64,000 bases of DNA, from the NCBI GenBank assembly GCA_004791255.1, contig SRUQ01000002.1, forward strand, positions 372,001 to 436,000, written 5' to 3'. This stretch comes from a bacterium M00.F.Ca.ET.205.01.1.1. GTDB taxonomy: Bacteria; Pseudomonadota; Alphaproteobacteria; Rhizobiales; Rhizobiaceae. The translations under genes and the position numbers were made by a program. The notes beneath the pieces were generated by a model that did no database searches, was not told the origin of the DNA, and was given only the letters and a program-made list of their open reading frames with translations. Of this stretch, positions 60,576 through 64,000 are shown in pieces (positions within the stretch are counted from its first letter, which is position 1; each line of letters starts with the position of its first letter).

Positions 60576-61436
60576 ATGTCTCGTTTGCAAGCAGAGCCGG
60601 CGGCGCCGGTCAGGTCTATGGCCGAACTTCTGGCAATCGCATTCGCGATGGAGAAAGAATCTGCGGAAAGGTACGCGGAACTGGCACAGCGAATGCGCGA
60701 TAAGGGTCAGGCGAGATTGGCCGAGGTCTTCGAGCGCCTGGTCAAGGAGGAAACGGGCCATATCGAAAACGTCACTCGCTGGTCCCGACAATCCAGTGGC
60801 AATGATCCGGATCTGAGGCAGCTCCGATGGACGCCGAAAGGTGTTTTCGATGACGAGAACACGGCCGTGGTCTCGCCGGAACTTGTGGACCCTTACCATT
60901 CGTTTGCGATGGCAGTGAGAAACGAAGAGCGCGCTTTTGCCTTTTGGTCCTATGTAGCTTCGAACGCACCCTCAACGGAGATCCGATCCGCTGCCGAGCA
61001 GATGGCCAGAGAGGAACTGGAACATGCCCGTGTTCTGCGGATCGAACGCCGGCGTGCATTCTCTTCGCGTCGTGAGGCCCACGCGACATTAGCCGGCGCT
61101 GGCGATCTCGCCACCATGGAAGAACTGGTCGCGATCCGATTGAAAGCATTTGCGGCGTTTCGCGGGGAACATGACAGGACCGTGCTTAGCGATCTGGCGG
61201 CAGAGGCACGAGAGCTCGCGCAACAACTCACTGCCAGTCCGCTTGGAACGAACACGTCAATCAGCGACCGATCGCCGGAATCCTTGGATGCTCTCTGCGA
61301 GCTGCTGGCCGAATCCTACCTCAACGCGGGGGAAAGCCTTCCCCTCCAGGCCGACCGCGACCGAGCTCAAATCCTAGCAACGACTGCCATCAAGCGCTTG
61401 GCTACTTTGAGATATCTCGACGAACAGCCGATATGA
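60576..61436 (+). CDS. Ferritin-like/rubrerythrin-type di-iron protein
   Basis: 286 aa. Two ferritin-like helical pairs supply iron ligands: EKESAERYAEL, KEETGHIENVTRW, RNEERAFAFW and AREELEHARVLRIERR, the pattern E...ExxH...E...ExxH of a rubrerythrin di-iron site. No rubredoxin domain is present. The C-terminal third (ATMEELVAIRLKAFAAF to the end) is helical and unassigned. It starts 55 bases after a site shared with nosR, so it is probably induced with nos. It may remove peroxide or NO-derived damage, or store iron. Confidence 0.8.
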   Translation: MSRLQAEPAAPVRSMAELLAIAFAMEKESAERYAELAQRMRDKGQARLAEVFERLVKEETGHIENVTRWSRQSSGNDPDLRQLRWTPKGVFDDENTAVVSPELVDPYHSFAMAVRNEERAFAFWSYVASNAPSTEIRSAAEQMAREELEHARVLRIERRRAFSSRREAHATLAGAGDLATMEELVAIRLKAFAAFRGEHDRTVLSDLAAEARELAQQLTASPLGTNTSISDRSPESLDALCELLAESYLNAGESLPLQADRDRAQILATTAIKRLATLRYLDEQPI

Positions 61437-61579
61437 TTGGTGGCGCGATCAGTGTGTGGGTTCAACACCGCAATTCGCCAATTGCCTGCTCCAATGTGAT
61501 ACGAATTCCGGATTCGTCATACCAAGCGATGTCGACGCCATTCCGTTTCTTTGGATACGGTGCGGTCCAGGTTAGCGCG

Positions 61580-62785
61580 TCAAGAAGGCGCTTTGTTCGG
61601 CTGCCGCGCACGTAATTTGGGTTGAACGAGCATCCCGCCAAACAGGGCCGCGTAGCCGAGGAAGGCCGCCACCCACAACATCGCCGATATGTGGAGGAGC
61701 ATTGCTTGCGCAGGTAGGAACGCGGCGCCGATGCGCATGACGGCCGCAAGCACGATCGCGACAAAGACCACGCGTGTGCCAACGTTCGCCTGCAAATCGC
61801 GCCCTGTGTGCCCAAGCGTGGCTCGGGTCATGACGGCGAGCGTCATGCATGCCACCGCTCCTACGCTGAACGCGTGAATGCCCGCCGCGGAAGGGACAGT
61901 CTCCGGCAGGACGACGGCAAGTCCGGCGAGCAGAAAACCGATCGGCACAAAGGCAAACGCGACGTGCAGGATCACCACCAGCGGATCACGCAGCGTGCGA
62001 TCACCCGCCCAGCGCACAAGCCGGATAGCGTTGAGAGCCGATCCGGCGATCAGCATTGCGCCTGTCGCGCTACTTTCAGGAACGAAGGCCCAAGCCGCCA
62101 ATGCGGCCGCGGACAGCGCGATCGTTGCTACGTCGAAATGGCTGAACGGGGCCGGCAGGCGTCCCTGATTTTCGCGAGCCAACCAATTCCGGGTGAAACT
62201 GGGAACGATGCGTCCGCCTATGATCATGATGAGAGCGACGGCAGCCCCGAGGCCGAGCCGGCGGCTGATGTCCGAGACGCCCTGGTAGTGTGCTTCGACA
62301 TGAAACATCACGTTGGCCGCCAGAAGCACGGCGACCGGCAACAGCACCTTGAGGTTCCGCCAGTTTCGGCCCGCGATGATTTCGGTCGCGGCGGCGGCCG
62401 CTACCGCCAGGAGAAAGGCGCAATCGACTGCGGCTCCGACGAGCCAGCCGGTCTGCACCGAAAAGAACACCGCAACCCGCCCCGCAAGCCACAGCAGGAC
62501 GAGCGCCAGTAGCGGCAGGCCTTGCACCGGCAGACGTCCGGTCCAATTCGGAATAGCGGTCAGCAGGAATCCCGTGACGATCGCCGCGAGATAGCCAAAC
62601 AGCATCTCGTGGACATGCCAGTCTACGGGCAGGAAGGCGCTCGAGGTTTCGAGCCGACCATAAAACAACGGCAGCCACAACAGGATCGCCCCTCCGGCAT
62701 ACAGCGAGCCGAGCAGGAAGAACGGCCGGAAACCGTAGGAAAGAACCGCCGGATAAGCGCCAGGCCGGGTGCGAGGAATTGCCAT
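61580..62785 (-). CDS. nnrS: NnrS family membrane protein (copy 2)
   Basis: 401 aa from the ATG at 62785; a GTG nine bases upstream is possible. About twelve helices with the full NnrS set: SYGFRPFFLLGSLYAGG, VHEMLFGYLAAIVTGFLLTA, IPNWTGRLPVQG, MIIGGRIVPSFTRNWL. It is more typical of the family than copy 1. NnrS relieves nitrosative stress and is NnrR-dependent in other species. It is 79 bases after pseudoazurin on the same strand. Confidence 0.93.
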   Translation of the reverse strand: MAIPRTRPGAYPAVLSYGFRPFFLLGSLYAGGAILLWLPLFYGRLETSSAFLPVDWHVHEMLFGYLAAIVTGFLLTAIPNWTGRLPVQGLPLLALVLLWLAGRVAVFFSVQTGWLVGAAVDCAFLLAVAAAAATEIIAGRNWRNLKVLLPVAVLLAANVMFHVEAHYQGVSDISRRLGLGAAVALIMIIGGRIVPSFTRNWLARENQGRLPAPFSHFDVATIALSAAALAAWAFVPESSATGAMLIAGSALNAIRLVRWAGDRTLRDPLVVILHVAFAFVPIGFLLAGLAVVLPETVPSAAGIHAFSVGAVACMTLAVMTRATLGHTGRDLQANVGTRVVFVAIVLAAVMRIGAAFLPAQAMLLHISAMLWVAAFLGYAALFGGMLVQPKLRARQPNKAPS

Positions 62786-62864
62786 CTTATGCACTTTTCA
62801 AAGAGGACCCCCAGGCGGACTGATGTCCGTCCGGAGGATCCCGCTGGTTTTCTGAATGCTGCCT

Positions 62865-63308
62865 TCAATTGCCCGCTGGAACTTCAGCCAATAGGGTTTC
62901 GAACACTTTCTTCGCCTTCCCTGACTGCTTGACCGCGGCTGCCTTCGCCAGATTGACCGGCTTGCCGACCACAATCAACGCCACCATGCCCATCCCATAA
63001 TGAGGCGCGCACTTCACGCCGTAGACACCTTCCTTGTCGAGTGTAACGGTGATTTGTTCGCCCGGCTTGCCCTTGAAAGTCTTCGCGCCGTCCGGGATCA
63101 TGCCGTTGATCGTCTCGGCATCGTGGCCCTTATCGGTTGGCACGAACGTGACAGTGTCACCAGGCGCTGCCTGGACAAAGTCAGGCTGGAAGACCATCAC
63201 GCCTTTCTCGCCCTTGTTGAGCATCTGGACCTGATGGTCGGCGGCCTGCGCCACTCCAGCCAACACCGACGCCGCGAGCGCGGCGGCGATTACGATTGCA
63301 TTTCTCAT
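62865..63308 (-). CDS. paz: Pseudoazurin
   Basis: 147 aa with a signal peptide (IVIAAALAASVLAGVAQAAD). The type I copper ligands are H in VPTDKGHDAE and C, H and M in VKCAPHYGMGMVAL. Pseudoazurin carries electrons to periplasmic reductases such as NirK and NosZ. The C-terminal helices (KAAAVKQSGKAKKVFETLLA) are usual for the family. A TTGCG-type site lies 79 bases upstream, in the space shared with nnrR. Confidence 0.96.
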   Translation of the reverse strand: MRNAIVIAAALAASVLAGVAQAADHQVQMLNKGEKGVMVFQPDFVQAAPGDTVTFVPTDKGHDAETINGMIPDGAKTFKGKPGEQITVTLDKEGVYGVKCAPHYGMGMVALIVVGKPVNLAKAAAVKQSGKAKKVFETLLAEVPAGN

Positions 63309-63386
63309 GATCTTACCTTTCTGGTCAATTATGCTCGACGGCGTTTACCGCTGTGGCTTTTCTAAGCTGTGTCCGGCCTGAGAACT

Positions 63387-63400
63387 TTGCTGCAGCGCAA
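63387..63400. promoter_or_regulatory. NnrR-type site TTGCTGCAGCGCAA
   Basis: One base off TTGCG-N4-CGCAA. It lies 79 bases before pseudoazurin and 136 bases before the nnrR start, between the two divergent genes. Confidence 0.65.
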
Positions 63401-63535
63401 ACAAAGTTGGGAAATGAGGAAAAAGGCCGCGGTGTGTGCCACTTGCCGCCCGTCGGTGGCCTATGACATTGTGTGGCTCGACAGATACGGAATGCCTTTC
63501 ATGGTCACAGTAAAGTTTCGGAAGGGGCGCTGCAG

Positions 63536-64000
63536 TTGAGCCGCCTCGATCGCTCATTGATTGCCGGGCTATCTGCCTTTCAGGGTATGGCCCCCACGGA
63601 TCTCGACTACATAATCGGTCAAGCCCGGTCGTTACGGATTGCCAAGGACCAACCCGTGTTCGAGCAGGAGCAGGAAGCTCATTCGTTCTTCTTGCTGCTC
63701 GACGGCCATGTCCGTGTCATCAAGACAACGCCTGATGGCCAAGAGGTGACGGTGCGCTACATTAGCCCCGGCGAACTAATGGGCATTGCTCACGCGCTGG
63801 GCCGCACTACCTATCCGGCCAGTGCGATCGCCGCCATCGATTGCGTGCTTCTTGCCTGGCCAGGTCACTTGTGGCCAAAATTCGCAAACGCCTTCCCCAA
63901 TTTTGGCGCCAACACATATAAGACCGTAGGCAGCAGGTTGCAGGACGCTCACACGCGCGTCGTCGAGATGTCCACCGAACAGGTGGATCAACGAGTCGCC
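63536..64000 (+). CDS. nnrR: NnrR, Crp/Fnr family regulator of denitrification (5' part only)
   Basis: The frame runs open to the right edge; 155 residues are visible from a TTG at 63536, behind GGAAGGGG. The effector domain has the NnrR-like pattern FQGMAPTDLDYI, PVFEQEQEAHSFFLLLDGHVRVIKTTPDG and VRYISPGELMGIAHALGRTTYPASAIA. The DNA-binding helix is beyond the window, so its recognition residues cannot be checked. NnrR proteins activate nir, nor and nnrS genes in response to NO. The divergent TTGCG-type site suggests it controls pseudoazurin and possibly itself. Genes for nitrite and NO reductases would be expected further right. Confidence 0.9.
   Translation, partial: MSRLDRSLIAGLSAFQGMAPTDLDYIIGQARSLRIAKDQPVFEQEQEAHSFFLLLDGHVRVIKTTPDGQEVTVRYISPGELMGIAHALGRTTYPASAIAAIDCVLLAWPGHLWPKFANAFPNFGANTYKTVGSRLQDAHTRVVEMSTEQVDQRVA

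Noticed and set aside
61462..61815. Minus-strand frame overlapping the end of nnrS copy 2, with a protein-like tail (VDIAWYDESGIRITLEQ)
   Set aside because: Mostly inside nnrS in another frame; the last ~40 codons look coding-like but have no start or homology I can name, so they may be only a gene remnant.
1..64000. CRISPR arrays, rRNA or tRNA genes, transposases and integrases
   Set aside because: None seen; no regularly spaced repeats, no tRNA-like cloverleaf was noticed and no transposase motif was found in the frames.

Overview
The window looks like chromosomal DNA of a GC-rich alphaproteobacterium of the Hyphomicrobiales (Mesorhizobium/Nitratireductor/Aquamicrobium-like). This is inferred from gene content only: a MucR/Ros-type regulator, an FtrABCD iron system of the Brucella type, an NnrR-type Crp/Fnr regulator beside a pseudoazurin, and a clade-I Tat-exported NosZ. 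No rRNA, tRNA, CRISPR array, transposase or integrase was seen.

Region 1 (1-12.4 kb) is accessory, defence-like DNA. It holds a minus-strand operon of a DUF4236 membrane protein, a small winged-helix-like protein and a truncated SMC-like ATPase, which resembles an ABC-three-component system. It also holds a PP1-type phosphatase followed by a zinc-ribbon protein, an HNH endonuclease, a decayed second copy of the phosphatase 5' end (187 bp direct repeat, no indels), a DUF4365-like protein, a two-gene unit of a 73-aa protein and a GHKL ATPase, and a BRCT-domain protein.

Region 2 (12.9-16.3 kb) is a compact minus-strand operon: dimeric alpha/beta-barrel protein, radical SAM/SPASM protein, PqqD-like protein, second radical SAM/SPASM protein, NTF2-like protein. 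It sits behind a perfect TTGAT-N4-ATCAA box. I do not recognise the pathway, and it is the best candidate for an undescribed system.

Region 3 (16.7-32.9 kb) is nitrate respiration: MucR, YitT-type membrane protein, then narK(fused)-narGHJI-ppiC-small ORF-moeA-DUF2478 on the minus strand. A Crp/Fnr regulator with the E-xx-SR helix faces away from narK, followed by small FNR-box-linked genes and a GNAT protein.

Region 4 (33-46 kb) supports anaerobic and NO-exposed growth: ftrABCD, nnrS, two cupredoxins, DUF2249, ubiX-ubiD, DUF6455, ubiT-ubiU-ubiV, a MoaB/Mog-type molybdopterin gene and the Fe-S repair di-iron protein Ric.

Region 5 (46.9-50.5 kb) is a three-subunit molybdenum hydroxylase of unknown substrate, followed by DUF2249 and a broken hemN.

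Region 6 (51.4-64 kb) is nosRZDFYLX for N2O reduction, then a ferritin-like protein, a second nnrS, pseudoazurin and the start of nnrR, cut by the right edge. No nitrite or NO reductase gene is visible.

Two palindromic operator types partition the island. TTGAT-N4-ATCAA-like sites mark the radical SAM operon, narK and its neighbours. TTGCG-N4-CGCAA-like sites mark yitT, ftr, nnrS, ubi, ric, nos and the pseudoazurin/nnrR pair. This fits one FNR/Dnr-type and one NnrR-type regulator, both encoded here.
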